A stretch of 64,000 nucleotides of DNA, taken from the NCBI GenBank assembly GCA_949130495.1, contig OX422216.1, positions 105,221,967-105,285,966 on the forward strand, given 5' to 3'. A program made the position numbers and the translations under genes. Shown piece by piece: positions 33,801-44,926 of this stretch. Position 1 is the first letter of the stretch. Each line of letters opens with the position of its first letter. A model generated the notes under the pieces. That model worked only from the letters and a program-made list of their open reading frames with translations. It did no database searches and was not told the origin of the DNA. Source of the DNA: Sambucus nigra. Its lineage: Eukaryota; Streptophyta; Magnoliopsida; Dipsacales; Adoxaceae.

Positions 33801-34664
33801 AGAGTGATGATAATAGTAGTGTGATCAGAGATACCTTCGCAAATATAGTTGGCTTAGCTATCCGGAAAGGTGGAGCCCCATGAAGCATTCTGCAGCACCC
33901 TATCAATTCTAGTCTGAACACAAAGGATGTTATGGATTTTGTTGTTCCAGGAAAACCACAAGCCAGTGTTGTTCATGTCCTCAGTTTGAATATTCGTTAT
34001 GCAGTTATTGAATTGCTCCACAGCTCTTCGATCAATACCAGTATTTCCCTTATTCTCCTTTTGTCTTCTCACCACGTTGAAGTCCCCAAAAATAATCCAT
34101 TCATGGTTAAGGGTAGTGATGAAGTTGCTCCTAAGAAAATCCCACAAGGTTAGCCTATTCGTGGCGAGATTTTGGCCATAAACAAAGGTGGGAAAAAAAT
34201 TCTTGTTGAGGACCAGCATTTGAAGTTTGCATAGGATTGCCTGATGGTGAGAATCCACAATATCCACATCAAAGACAGTGGGATCCCACCCCACCATGAT
34301 TCTAGAAATGCCCCCCCATGCTAGGGCAGTTATGAATCATCTCCCAGTTCCAAAACACTTAAACACCAACAATATGGTTAAGTATAACTTTAGTTTCCAT
34401 TAAGTCAATGAGAGAGAGGTTATTGTCTCTAATTGTTTTCCTAACTTCTTCCTGCATATGAGGGGAATTAAGTCCACTAATATTCCATGAGGTAGCTTGA
34501 TCATCAAGAAGTAGAAGTAGAAGTAGAGCCCTTGCCCTTTCCTCCTTAAGAAACTTGCCATTTCCAGCTTTAATATTCTTCTTCTTCTTGTTGCTTAGTG
34601 CGTTGTTACTGTAGTCAATAGTGGGCAAGCTTTTGGCTATGCCATCTATGGCCTTGACCTTCAT
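30880..34664 (-). pseudogene. LINE ORF2: EN-RT-zf-RVT, broken but with intact RT active site
   Basis: AP endonuclease: SWNISGLNSPH near 34480, METKVI, MVGWDPTVFDVDIVDSHHQA (34297), GDFNVVRR, VQTRIDRVL and an SDH motif in a shifted frame near 33815. RT: KASGPDGYNTTFFIQNWQ, MRDFRPIACCNTMYKCISKI, STFIKGRSIADNILLLQEIM, KVDIMKAYDTIRWDF, RRLRQGDPLSP and LYFADDLVIFRGG with both catalytic aspartates. C-terminus: GNGSTTFMWHDNWHHLGPLI (31737-), then zf-RVT CNLCDSGRETLNHILVECP (31297-30776), the complete C2HC pattern. Stops and frameshifts occur between the blocks. Of the LINEs here it is the best preserved. Confidence 0.9.
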
Positions 34665-34897
34665 TGCAATACCACTTGGAGCAGAGGTAGTCTTCCCCTG
34701 GGTTTCCTCTTAACAATTATCATCGCTTCTCTTTGCAATATCAGCTATACCTTACTCCTCCTCTATTGCCAGAATAACAAAACTGTTAGTGTCAGTTAAA
34801 ATTCTAGCTTTGTGGTCAGTTCAACTTGGATTTGCATGGGTCCACTTGGTTCCACAATGGTGGTTTGAGTAATGTGTCTGGTCTTGGTAACATGTTT

Positions 34898-36230
34898 CTA
34901 GCCTTTTATTTCCTTGGTCTTGCTTCCACTGGCATCAGTGACTTTGATATTCTCATAGCCGAGGTTCTTATCTTTGGGGAATCTAGTTACATTATGTCCA
35001 AACACGCAGCAGTTGGAGCATGATGGTGGTTTGTCTTGATATTTTATCTTCACCTGGGCTGCTAAACTGTCTTCCATAATAACATTTATGCTACTTAGGT
35101 AGCTTGCAATAACTTCTATGTAAATGCGTGCATATGAAATTCTATTCATCTCTTCTGTTACCGCATCAGCATACAGGGGCAGTCCAACCGAGCTAGAAAT
35201 ATAGCTTAACCCTCCCTCCGTCCAGAACTAGACAGGAATGTCATGGAATTTTACCCATATTGGAATTTTCATTATAGTTTCTTTTGGAAACTGAAGTTAG
35301 CTTGCCATTTATTTAGAATGATGGTCATACGAGCAAAGTGCCATGGCCCATTGTCCAACACTTCGTCATGCTGAATAGGGTTATCAAAGAGGAAGAAGAT
35401 AAAGCCATTATCATGAGCTATGACCTTAGTCATACCAAACTAACCCCCACATCCTATTCGCAGCATTGTTAACATAGGAGAAGGGAAGTTTTTCCCCTAG
35501 GAAGTACCCAACCATGTTGTTCTCCCATCTCCCATAGCCCCTAGTAGTAACCTTAATAGGAGTTTTGACAGTGATAATGGTATCCACCATAGATGGTTGA
35601 TGGTAGGTAAGTCTGATCTTAGGTTCCTTCTTTGTAGTAGCCACAGAAACCCAGGTCTTGTCTTTATGGGCCATGTTGTTGTTATTTGGGAGGGTGGCAC
35701 GGTAAGGGATGCTTTATCTTTATGAGGATCTTCTAACACATTTCTATGCTCGACCAAACTCCTGTTTGAGACCGTACCATTGAGTCCAGTGCAACTAACC
35801 TCCCTTTTGGCTGAGTTTGACCCCTCAGTCAGCTCAGCTTCTACTGATGGTAGAGCACCACCATCGTTTCAATTGTTTGTAAGGCTAAACTTCAAAACGT
35901 CTTCGCGGGAGTAACATTTACTCTTGAGGAAATCCTAGTAGGGTTTGATATCATCATTCCGTTCCTGTTCCTTCATTACATGAGTATAAACCCTGGGGAA
36001 GCGTACATCTGACTCAAAAACCTGGCCCTCCTCACGTTCCTTAGACCCAGAAGGGGCCACAGTTCCTTCCAGTGAAGGTTTTGAATGGAGTGGGGGGGGG
36101 GGAGTGACGTGCATAACACGAATATAAATAATCCTGGACGGATAGGAAGGAGTAATGGGCTTGTCCACCATATCAGTGGCCAAGTTAGGGGTGGTCATAG
36201 GGAACTAGAAGTCAGATAGAGGGGAATAGT
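34898..36230 (-). pseudogene. LINE ORF1 (DUF4283-like, knuckle), broken
   Basis: The N-terminal part is 36198-35935. The DUF4283-like core is 35674-35426 (TWVSVATTKKEPKIRLTYHQ, VGYFLGEKLPFSYVNNAANR) and continues with many stops. The knuckle region, 35149-34898 (NRISYARIYIEV, CSNCCVFGHNVTRF), lacks the last cysteine. RNA-binding protein of the LINE particle; non-functional here. Confidence 0.82.
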
Positions 36231-36263
36231 GGGTGTAGAAGTGGTGGTAGAGGCCGGTAATGG

Positions 36264-36750
36264 GTCTTGTTAATTGATTTGAGCTAAATGTACAGCTCCA
36301 ATGAATTCTATAGTAAATAATTGAATATATTTTTCAATTGATCTTTCTTCTAGGGTTTCCTACATTTTCTCAATCTTTTAGCTAGGGATTCTGCATCAGT
36401 AGCTTGTCTTATACCGTCTAAATAATCTTTTACAATATCTCTAATGGATTGCTTAGTGTATTGTTTACATGAAATTTCATCCCATTGTTCATTAGATACA
36501 AAACACATATTCATTTGATTACGCCAATCATCTAAGGCTTTCTTCCTATATGGACATTGTCTAATTAAGGTATATCCCAATTGGATTTATGGCTTGACTT
36601 TCCTTGGTCTTAACAAGAGTAAACTCTTGTCACTAGTTGGAAAGTCTTTTATATAATTAGGTTTTGTCTTTACCAAAGTGTTTGAATAAATAGGGAAAAG
36701 CAAAATTGTACATAAAACTCATGCTAAAAACTGATACATTAGAGGGATGT
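36264..36750 (-). pseudogene. Pararetrovirus-like coat region, upstream part
   Basis: A 76-codon open frame (36580-36350; KKALDDWRNQMNMCFVSNEQ, KQYTKQSIRDIVKDYLDGIR) and its continuation to 36264 lead, in the viral direction, into the coat-like text resuming at 30707. It is cut at about 36750 by the 5' end of a plus-strand LINE. The function is inferred from position before the CCHC knuckle. Confidence 0.6.
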
Positions 36751-36913
36751 AGAAAATGCTCCTCCTTCTCTCTAGTACCCCTCTATCTCCCTCCACATAC
36801 AACCACCACTCAAACACCTTTCCCTACCCTGAACCCCCGCTAACCATTTATGATTTCCAATCCCCCCTCCACCCCCACCTAGGTTACTGCCTAAGCCCTC
36901 CCACCCAAACGCT

Positions 36914-38774
36914 ATGTCTGCCCGGACCACCAGTCCCATGTTAAGTAATAAAGTAAAGGTCATCCCTTATGATGCTATTTATTCAGTAGCTTACGAATGC
37001 ACACCAACAAAAGTTGGCCCTCCCAGTGTTGACGGAGGTCTGTTTATTGCAACACCCTCATTTAGGGTTTTGACAACCAGAAAACCCTATGAAAAAGGGT
37101 GTGATGATCTCGTCATCGAGACTGGGACAAAAGGTAACTTCACTAACTATGCAGACATGGAAAGAATGATGGAGCTTAATGAAGAAAAAAATTGCTACCT
37201 CAGTTTGCTCCTTAGAAAAGGTTACACGCATGAGGACATTAATATGAAAGGTAAACATGTTAACACTGGGGTAGTTGCACCAGAGAGGAATGATGTAGAA
37301 CTAAACCACCACCAGCCCAAGGCGGTGGAAAACCTCACGACAGTCATTGGGAACTGTGCAATGCATGGGAAAGACGCTGAATCCTCAAATCCAGGGGGAT
37401 AACCAAGGTAAACTGTAGTCATAATAACATTAGTCTTCTTGCACATAAATGCGATGGGACATCATCCACCCCCTCTTCCTCTAAAAAGGACAAAAGTATA
37501 GACCTTAAATATTAGAGTACTAGTAATCTCAAATCATGGAGTACGGTTGTAGCCCCTAAACGTACACTTAACCTCAAACTCTCTTTTCACCAACCTGAAG
37601 TGGTAAATGGTATCCCTAGGGTAAAACCACCTATGGAGGTTGCAAAAGCGTGAAAAGATATGTGGAGTAATAGTGCAGTGGGCTATTTCCTTGGCAGAAG
37701 ACTGCCCTACATGCTCGTCAACAATCTTGCCCACAAGCTCTGGGATAAACATGGCCTCATGCAAGTTATTCCCCATGATAATGGTTTCTTCCTATTCAAA
37801 TTCAAACACGCTAAGGAGAGAGATTCAGTCATTTCTAATGGCCCGTGGCACTTTTCTGACAACCCCATTATTTTGAAAAAATGGCAAACTAACTTCTAGG
37901 CACACAAAGACCTTACCAAATCTGTTCCTATATGGGTTAGATTCCACAACGTCCTAATCCAATATTAGACATAATTTGGCCTTAGCGACATTGCTAGCAC
38001 CATTGGGATGCCTTTATATATTGATGCAGCCACTGAAAAGATGAATAGACTTAGCTATGCAAGAATTTGTATTGATGTTGAAGCCAAAGACAAATACCCC
38101 AAGACTATAGACTTACAACACGGTAATGGTCAAACAACTGAAATCCTTATAGAGTATCAAGGTATGCCATACTCATGTTCTCACTGCCTAGTCTTTGGAC
38201 ATAAGATCTCTAAATGCCCTCATGCGACTAGAGTATGGATGCCGAAGCAAATTAAAAATGAGGTTGAAACCAATGTAACACAAAGAACTAAATGGATAAG
38301 AGTGGGAGATAAAAAATAGAAAGTAGACAACACTATGGATCCTGAAAAGGAGATCCATTTCGATACCATTGCTAGGACGACTGTAATTTGGACTAATACT
38401 ATTTCTCCTATCATAAATAATAGATTTGATGCCCTTCTTTACATATAAGAGGTAAGTGAGCTTGATGTAACCCCAACTCCTTCTGGAATATCAATAGGCA
38501 ATACGATGGAACCTAAAAAGGAAGCCCATATGGATACTAGTGCTGGGATGGCTGTGACTCAGACACAAGATATATCTCCTGCCATAACCAATAAATCTGA
38601 TACTATTCTAGGCACTGAAGAAGCAAGTGAGACAGAAGCAACAACATCTCCTTCTGGAATAGCATTAAAAATCAAAGACATTGATGGTAATGGAGGTAAT
38701 CTTGTTACAAACCTCTCCAAAAAATACAAAAATAATCTTCGTAAAAAGTTGTGGTATGCCAAATGCCAATGCTA
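36914..38774 (+). pseudogene. LINE ORF1, nearly complete, broken
   Basis: ATG 36914 opens the N-terminal part (MELNEEKNCYLSLLLRKGYTHED) to a stop at 37400-37402. The DUF4283-like core follows (37660-37899: GYFLGRRLPYMLVNNLAHKL, GLMQVIPHDNGFFLFKFKHA, GPWHFSDNP), then PLYIDAATEKMNRLSYARIC (38008) and the knuckle CSHCLVFGHKISKCPH, complete CCHC. The C-terminal part (38506-38775) is Glu/Thr-rich and has the conserved SGIALKIKDID before ORF2. Two or three frame breaks. Confidence 0.85.
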
Positions 38775-38791
38775 ACACCCCCAACCTCTCA

Positions 38792-40600
38792 ATGATTAAG
38801 CTGGCTATATGGAACATAAGGGGCCTAAACAACCCGGTTAAGCAACAAGAGGTACATAAACTCATCAATAATCATAATCTCTCCCTTATTTGTCTCCTGG
38901 AAGCTAAGATGAGAAGAAACAACATCCTGAATGCTATCAGAGGCAACTTTCCTCAATGGGAAGCTACACACAATTATCCCCGTGATGGAGGTGTAGATAG
39001 AATTATCAATGGCTGGAATCCCAAGATGTTTAAGGTTAACACCCTCTCTTCAAATAACCAATCCATTACTTGCCTCTTTACCTCCCTCAGCCTTGATAAA
39101 TATTTCTATGCAACCTTTATCTATGCTATAAACCTTGTTGCTTAACACACACACCTATGGTCATACCTGGAAAATACTCACTTATATTCTCACATTAACA
39201 GTTGGATCCTCTTGGGGGACTTCAATGTTGTCAGGGCCCGCAATGAGAAGATGGGATTTTGGATATCGATGTCAATGCTGTTAATGATTTCAACCAATGT
39301 ATGTATAATATTCAAGTGGATGATATGATTTATAGGGGTCTTTGGTACACTTGGACCAGGATCCATAAATACAAACAAAAATTGACTGTGTGCTCATAAA
39401 TGAGGAATGGAAGAACACCTTCACTGAATCCCAGGCTAAGGTTATTTGCCAAGGCCTTTCGGACCATTGCCCTGTTTTTACTACCGTCCTACACCAACCT
39501 CCTTCTAGGGCCAAACCGCTCAAGTTCTTCAACTACTGGATGATGCATAGGGACTTTAATGCTATTGTTGAGGAAGCTTGGGGGAATTATGTGCATGGCA
39601 CCCCTGTGTATATTATTTCTTCCAAATTTTCCTTCATCAAGAAAGCTCTTAAAGATTTCAACCTCAAGTTCTTTAATAACCTTAGAAAAATAACCAGTGA
39701 TGCCAAGAATGCTCTTAATGATATTCAAAATTAGCTCAATAGGGATAGAAGTAATGCTATTCTTCAAGTGGCTGAGAAGAATTCCAGGGCTGCTTATGTA
39801 GATTATTTTTTTGGGAAAAATTACGTATAAGATCATAGAAAAACTTTACAAGTGCAAAGGAGGATAACTCCAAACAAAGTCTAAGGGTCATTCCCCAACA
39901 AACTTACCAACCACTAGCAAAAGCAAAAGCAAAGGTAAAACTAGATAACATTCTAACTCAAAGCACTATCAGGTATACTCCAATTCAAGCATGCCATCCA
40001 GTTCTGATAGCTTCTTTTTTCTTTCTCCCAGCTCATGGATCTAGCTCTGACCATACTCTCTATCTCTTTGACAAGCATATCCCTAGGCCTGTCCATTCCC
40101 TTGAAGTGCCTCTCATTTCTTTCAATCCAAAGGTAATAGATGGTAGTAGAGATAAAGAGATACTTCTGATTCTATTCACAAACTTTAACCCCCCATAGTT
40201 AGCGATGGCATTTTGAAACTCCTCCTCCCAACTGAGCCTATCTCTATACTGAGGAGAGAGTTTCCTCAAGTAAAAGGCCAGGATAAGATGGCTCAAAGAG
40301 GGGGACATGAACACTAGTTTCTTCCACTCTAGAATAAGAGGCAACATGAATAGGAACAAAATTCTGTGCATTTTGAACCAACATGGGAACAAGGTGGAGG
40401 GACATACCCAGGTTACTGAAGAGGCTGTCAAGTATTTCACAAACCTGTTGGGTCAGTCTAGTAACACTTCCTATCCCCATATCCTCAATTATTCCATAGC
40501 GAAAAAACTCTACTCTCATCAAGCAAATTCTCTAATTTCTCCCATTACCAATGATGAAATAAAGCTTGCTCTATTTAGTCTTGGAAATGATAAGACCCAT
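38792..40600 (+). pseudogene. LINE ORF2: endonuclease and RT start, split and broken
   Basis: ATG 38792 starts MIKLAIWNIRGLNNPVKQQE, LLEAKMRRNNIL and YPRDGG, with a stop at 39143-39145. GDFNVV appears near 39215. The C-terminal endonuclease (SDHCPVFTTVLHQP, LKFFNYWMMHRDFNAIVEEA) is in an open frame to 39734. The RT beginning lies after the inserted tail (40307-40600). It lacks the palm domain. Confidence 0.85.
39819..40306 (-). mobile_element. 5'-truncated LINE tail (zf-RVT end and 3' UTR), minus strand
   Basis: Minus-strand text YRDRLSWEEEFQNAIANYGG and LKFVNRIRSISLSLLPSI is the C-terminal end of ORF2. The 3' UTR and an A-run (complement of about 39808-39815) lie to the left. It interrupts the plus-strand LINE between the endonuclease (ending near 39735-39815) and RT start. 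A target duplication is not clear to me. Confidence 0.8.
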
Positions 40601-40830
40601 GGCCCCGATTATTGGAGAGTTGGTTTTGGGTATAAGAACCAGGTTGGTACAGTTCCACTATTTGACCATGGCGTTGGTTTGGAAGAAGGAGGCAACAGTA
40701 GTAGTGACCTTATCTCCCACCACATTCCAATTATTGGTGAAAAACTCACAGTCTTATCTCGATGGGACCTTTATGTGGATATTGACTCGTGCCCTAGAAC
40801 ATAGGATCCCTTGGTATAGGGACCTCTTAG
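40601..40830 (-). pseudogene. LINE RT fragment, minus strand
   Basis: Read on the minus strand: DCEFFTNNWNVVGDKVTTTV, FFQTNAMVK, WNCTNLVLIPKTNSPI. This is the segment between the GPDG and RPIA motifs of a LINE RT. It abuts plus-strand RT text that ends at the same protein position (NDKTHGPD). About 95 bp after it (to 40925) are unassigned. Confidence 0.75.
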
Positions 40831-40924
40831 TGACTTGGAACTATGCTTCGCCTCCATTTTGTGTGTATTTCATTAATACAGTCCGAGAGTGATTCCGAAC
40901 TAGTATTTTCCTTTTGTATAAGAG

Positions 40925-41916
40925 ATATGGGGACTTGATAGCAGAGTATGCCAGCACCATAGAATTTATGTGGGGTGTCGATTAGTATATATATATTGTG
41001 TGAGTAATTTATATATATACTTACACCTGGAATTCTTATATTGTGCACATATGTAGATAAATATTGAATAAATGCTCCTAATTATGGTAAGTGCTTGAAA
41101 CTTCACATCAGTGTTGAGAAATATAAATTGACCTAAATAATCCTTAAGAAGATGGTATCCTAAATAAATTATAGACATACGACTTCATGAATCAGAATTT
41201 ATGGGAGGAGAATTGGGGTAAACTTATGAGTCATTTTTAGTGGTACGATAGGCGTGCACACTAGATAAGAGGTGAGAATTCTCAAGAGAGTGTCGCATAC
41301 TAACATGTGTGTCATATCAGCTAGTTCCTATTATCTTTTTTCTTCTTGTATATATATATATATATATATATATATTACAGGTGCCCAGCCACAGGGGCAT
41401 CAGGCTTAGACCTTTGGACCATCGACGTGCTGCAGCTATAATGGAAGTTGCAGGTCCTTGCAGTAGACGACTCCATTATTGATCTTCCAGTATTCTATCT
41501 AGTTATTCTCAGACAGGGCATGTGTCGCCCATTTCCATATTTCATTTTAGTTGAGGGAGAGATTTGTACTCTTTATCATTTCAGGATTTAGCTATTGTTG
41601 TGATTGTTTTATTTATTTCGTTGTCCTGCGATTGAGATTTATTATTTTAATTGTTTAATCTAGCTTGGATATTTCATTTGGATGGTTTGGTTAAATATTA
41701 TTAATTGTGTTCATGAAAATTGGTTTCATTTTAAATCATAACGTTAGGTCTTAATCAATAAATTTATTGTTTTGATACTTAGCTTAATTATTTATTAGGG
41801 TGTTAATAAGGAAAATTATTTTACAACAGTGATGCTAAGAATGAACCAACTAGGCACTTTGAATTAATTTAATAAAGGACTTGATCACCCGGTATTTAAT
41901 TAGGCGGGGTGTCACA
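40925..41916 (+). mobile_element. Left-truncated LTR, same family as 2657-19970
   Basis: It starts within LTR text (GGGACTTGATAGCAGAGTATGCC, as in 4574-4605) and ends TTAATTAGGCGGGGTGTCACA. Shared blocks include GTGAGAAT.CTCAAG, GGTGCCCAGCCACAGGGGC, and AATAAAGGACTTGATCACCC. GGCCC follows the 3' end; no partner is found on the left because the LTR start is missing. It abuts the 3' end of ORF2 of the minus-strand LINE. Confidence 0.82.
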
Positions 41917-43427
41917 GGCCCCAATTCATATATGTCATCCGAGTAGTGTAGCTTCTCCTAGCTCTCCCCCATTGGCCAACTTTGGCCTTGATCATCTCCT
42001 CAATATCCTTCATTATAGAGGCTAAATCTCTAGTCATTCATCTCATGGTCCTCCCGTTCCTCTCATTCCAAATGCAGTAGGTGGTAACTGAAAAGGAAAG
42101 GCATCTACTTCTCTTGATGAAAGACTTACCATTGTAATTATGAATGGCATGCTCACATTCATTCTCCAATTAAAAACATATCTATATTGCAGGTTCCTAA
42201 ATAGTACTTCATTCCAGATTTGTTTAGCCCATATGAAATCAGAGAAAAGGTGGTTAGTGGTCTCATCATGTAAATTACACATCCCACAAGATTTACTCTC
42301 AGCAATTCCCCAAGTGAACAATTTATACCAAGTATACAAGGACTTCCTGCAGACCATCCACAAGATGAATGAACATTTAGGAATGCAAGAATTACTCCAC
42401 ACCAAATTACTCCATCTAACATGAGGTATAAAGGGAATAAGTAGAGCATATGCAGAACCAGTAGTAAATCTCATAGAATTATCAGTAGCCCATATAACAC
42501 TGTCCTCTCTATCAGGGTAAATGTTCGAAAGAATGTCATTCCTAATTTCAAGCAACTCCAACGTAACAGTAGCAGGCCATCTTCATTGTATTCCCTGGAT
42601 AACATTAGCCACCTTAGATTTGTGATTGCTAGCTTCATCATAAATGACCCTATCCCCATACATAGGTTGAAGAGGAACTTTAGGATATCAGTTATCATAC
42701 CATAAAAATGTATCAAATATGTTCCTAATCTTAGTCTTGATGAAGTTCCTGGAAAGGGGTCTTAGCTTTAGAATTTTCCTTCAGCTCCAAGAACAATCAG
42801 TTGGAATGTTAACTGCCCATATGGTTCTACCTTTGATCATGTACACTTTGTACCATTTTATCCAAAGGTTGTCATTTTTACTGCACAAGTTCCATAGCTG
42901 TTTCATAATTATAACTTTATTCCAAGCCTCAAGGCTTTTGATGTTAAGGTCCCCCTCTTCCTTGCTGTAACACAGGTCATGCCAAGATACCTTAGCTCTA
43001 GTATGCTTTAGATCACTTCCAGTCCAAAGAAACTCTCTCATCATCTGCTCCACTTTGATGATCACACTTTTAGGCAGTATAAAGATACTCGACCAGTACA
43101 CCTGAATGCCGAAGATGACAGAATTGATCAATTGCAACCTCCCAGCATAACTTAGGAGTTTGGTAGTCCAGCACTTGAGCTTGTTGGCCACTCTATCAAT
43201 TAACCTCTTGTAGTCATCCTTCTTGAGTCTAGTAGTGATGATAAGAACTCCCAAATAGATGAAAGGTGGATTACAGTGGGAAATGCCCAAGTTCCTAACC
43301 AAAATATCAATCTCCTCATTTGAAATTCCAGAAGTAAAAAGGCTACTCTTGTCCAAATTTGGCTTGAGCTCAGAAATTTGCCCAAACTTCTTCAAAGTAT
43401 CATTGACTATATTACAAGAAGTAGTAT

Positions 43428-43445
43428 CCCCCCCCCCCCCCCCCC
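43428..43445 (+). repeat. Run of 18 C
   Basis: An uninterrupted C-run (G-run on the coding strand) directly after the mutated RT active-site codons. Other copies have one or two glycine codons here (FRGG), so GG codons expanded by slippage. A short C-run also occurs at 28077-28085 in a LINE tail. Confidence 0.9.
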
Positions 43446-43587
43446 ACAAAACATCATGATGTCATTAGTAAAACACATATGGTTTAGATGAATATCCTTA
43501 CATCTAGGGTGGTAGTTGAGGTTTGGATTAAGGCAAGCCATGTCAATTATATAGGAAAACTTTCCATGACAATGAGGAAATGATAAA

Positions 43588-44926
43588 ATGAGTATCTCCA
43601 ACCTTCTGGGGTTCCAGTTGGGATCTTTCCCCATTAAATACCTTAGTTTTCCCCTCGGACACGAAAATACTGGTTCTAAGGTCAACTGGAGTGATGTTTG
43701 CCTGCTTAAACTGGAAGGTGGACTTGGTATAAAAAACTCCCATGATTGCAATGTTGTAGCAGTGTTCAAGCACTTATGGAATATCAACAGTAAGAAAGAT
43801 AACCTTTGAGTCAAATGTTGTCACACTTACAAGTTGAAAGGAAGAAGCTTATGGCATATCCATATCCCAGCTGATGTATCTTGGACTTAGAAGATATTAA
43901 AGAAACTTAGGTGCAAATTTAGATCGCTACTCAAATCTATTGTTGGTAATGGGAATATCACCTTCATCTGGCTTGATAACTAGCACCCTAGAGGACCTCT
44001 TTAGATGAAGTATGGGTAGAGGACCATATATGATGCGACTAGCAACCATAAAGCAAAAGTGTTTAATTTCATTCTACATGCGAATTGGCCTTGGCCTTCT
44101 ACAATCACATGGGAACTCAATGAGATAAAGAATGATGACTTACCCCACATAAAACCTTATGTGGAGGACAAGGTCTTTTGGTTACCCATGGAAAATGGAC
44201 TCTTCTCCATCAATTCTGCTTGGAATTCCATTAGGCACCAGCCAAACCCTTATATCTGGGCACCTATTGTTTGGAACAACAACAATATACCAAAATGCGC
44301 TCTCATTTTATGGCTGGTTTGCAAGGACGCACTCAATACCTTAGACAAGACCATGGTGTGGGGTATCTCTCACCAGAGACTTGAGAACACTCTTGTTCAA
44401 TTGTATCTTTTCTAATGCAGTCTAGGAGGATATAAAATATTACAACGCTTACAACCATGAGGCTACCACCTGGGAGGAGATCATTTTAGATGTCACCCAT
44501 AATTTCATGGGGAAAAACCTCACTCAAAAGGTCAAAATGATCCTTTGCTGCTGCAATCTACTACATATGGATGGAGAGGAACAATCATATTTTCAGGAAC
44601 ACTATTGCTAGCCAGGCGAGCATCATGAATGTTATCTCCTTCTTTATCAATTGCAAATCACATACCTGGAAAATGTCTAAAAGAAACTTCAACAACTCGA
44701 TGATATGCATGAACTGGGGTCTTGATAATAATGCTTTACTTTTTGATATGTAGTAATAGTAGTAGTATGTTGTGTTCAGGATTGTTGTTTTCCTTCATAC
44801 AAAGATTTTGTTGTGTTTTGGGGGGTGAGTTTCTGCTTTGGTCCACCCCCTAGGAGGTTATGCCCTCATTTTCTTGTATATTCTTTTGTTCAATGATATT
44901 CTTAATTTACCAAAAAAAGGGTCTCC
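43588..44926 (+). mobile_element. 5'-truncated LINE inserted in the minus-strand LINE
   Basis: Plus-strand text begins LGFQLGSFPIKYLSFPLG, skips part of the connection domain (an internal deletion joins FPLG to GSKVNW), then KHLWNINSKKDNL, IVGNGNITFIWLDN, WELNEIKNDDLPHIKPYVED and NIPKCALILWLVCKDALNTL. The zinc-binding part is frameshifted. The end, ICMNWGLDNNALLF (44753), is followed by a 3' UTR with GGAGG TTATG CCCTC and TTACCAAAAAAA at 44919-44926. Confidence 0.87.

Larger units (their letters stand above)
30708..36263 (-). mobile_element. Near full-length LINE inserted in the pararetrovirus
   Basis: About 5.55 kb with every part of an L1-type LINE in order on the minus strand: 5' leader, ORF1, ORF2 (EN, RT, zf-RVT) and a 3' UTR with the stem complementary to 30787-30806 (GAGTGGGG TATG CCCTACTC), ending TTACC and an A-run (complement of 30708-30716). 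Target duplication GTCTT at 30703-30707 and 36264-36268. Viral coat-like sequence continues in one frame (with a stop) on the two sides, which confirms the limits. Confidence 0.9.
36752..40600 (+). mobile_element. LINE, 5' end to mid-RT, split by a minus-strand LINE tail
   Basis: A CT-rich 5' leader (36752-36913), ORF1 and the endonuclease, then an interruption by a foreign LINE 3' end (39819-40306), then RT N-terminal text (NTSFFHSRIRGNMNRNKI, ISPITNDEIKLALFSLGNDK) to about 40600. There the strand of the LINE text switches to minus. No 3' end of this copy is present. Confidence 0.85.

Noticed and set aside
30839..34181. Numerous plus-strand open frames over the minus-strand LINE
   Set aside because: They are complements of ORF2 coding text and have no family features.
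40560..40830. Simple local inversion of one LINE's RT segment
   Set aside because: The minus-strand piece seems to extend past the GPDG motif already present on the plus strand, so the two parts may be from different copies; kept only as a question.
41349..41376. (TA)n tract as a regulatory site
   Set aside because: Simple repeat inside an LTR with no other signal.
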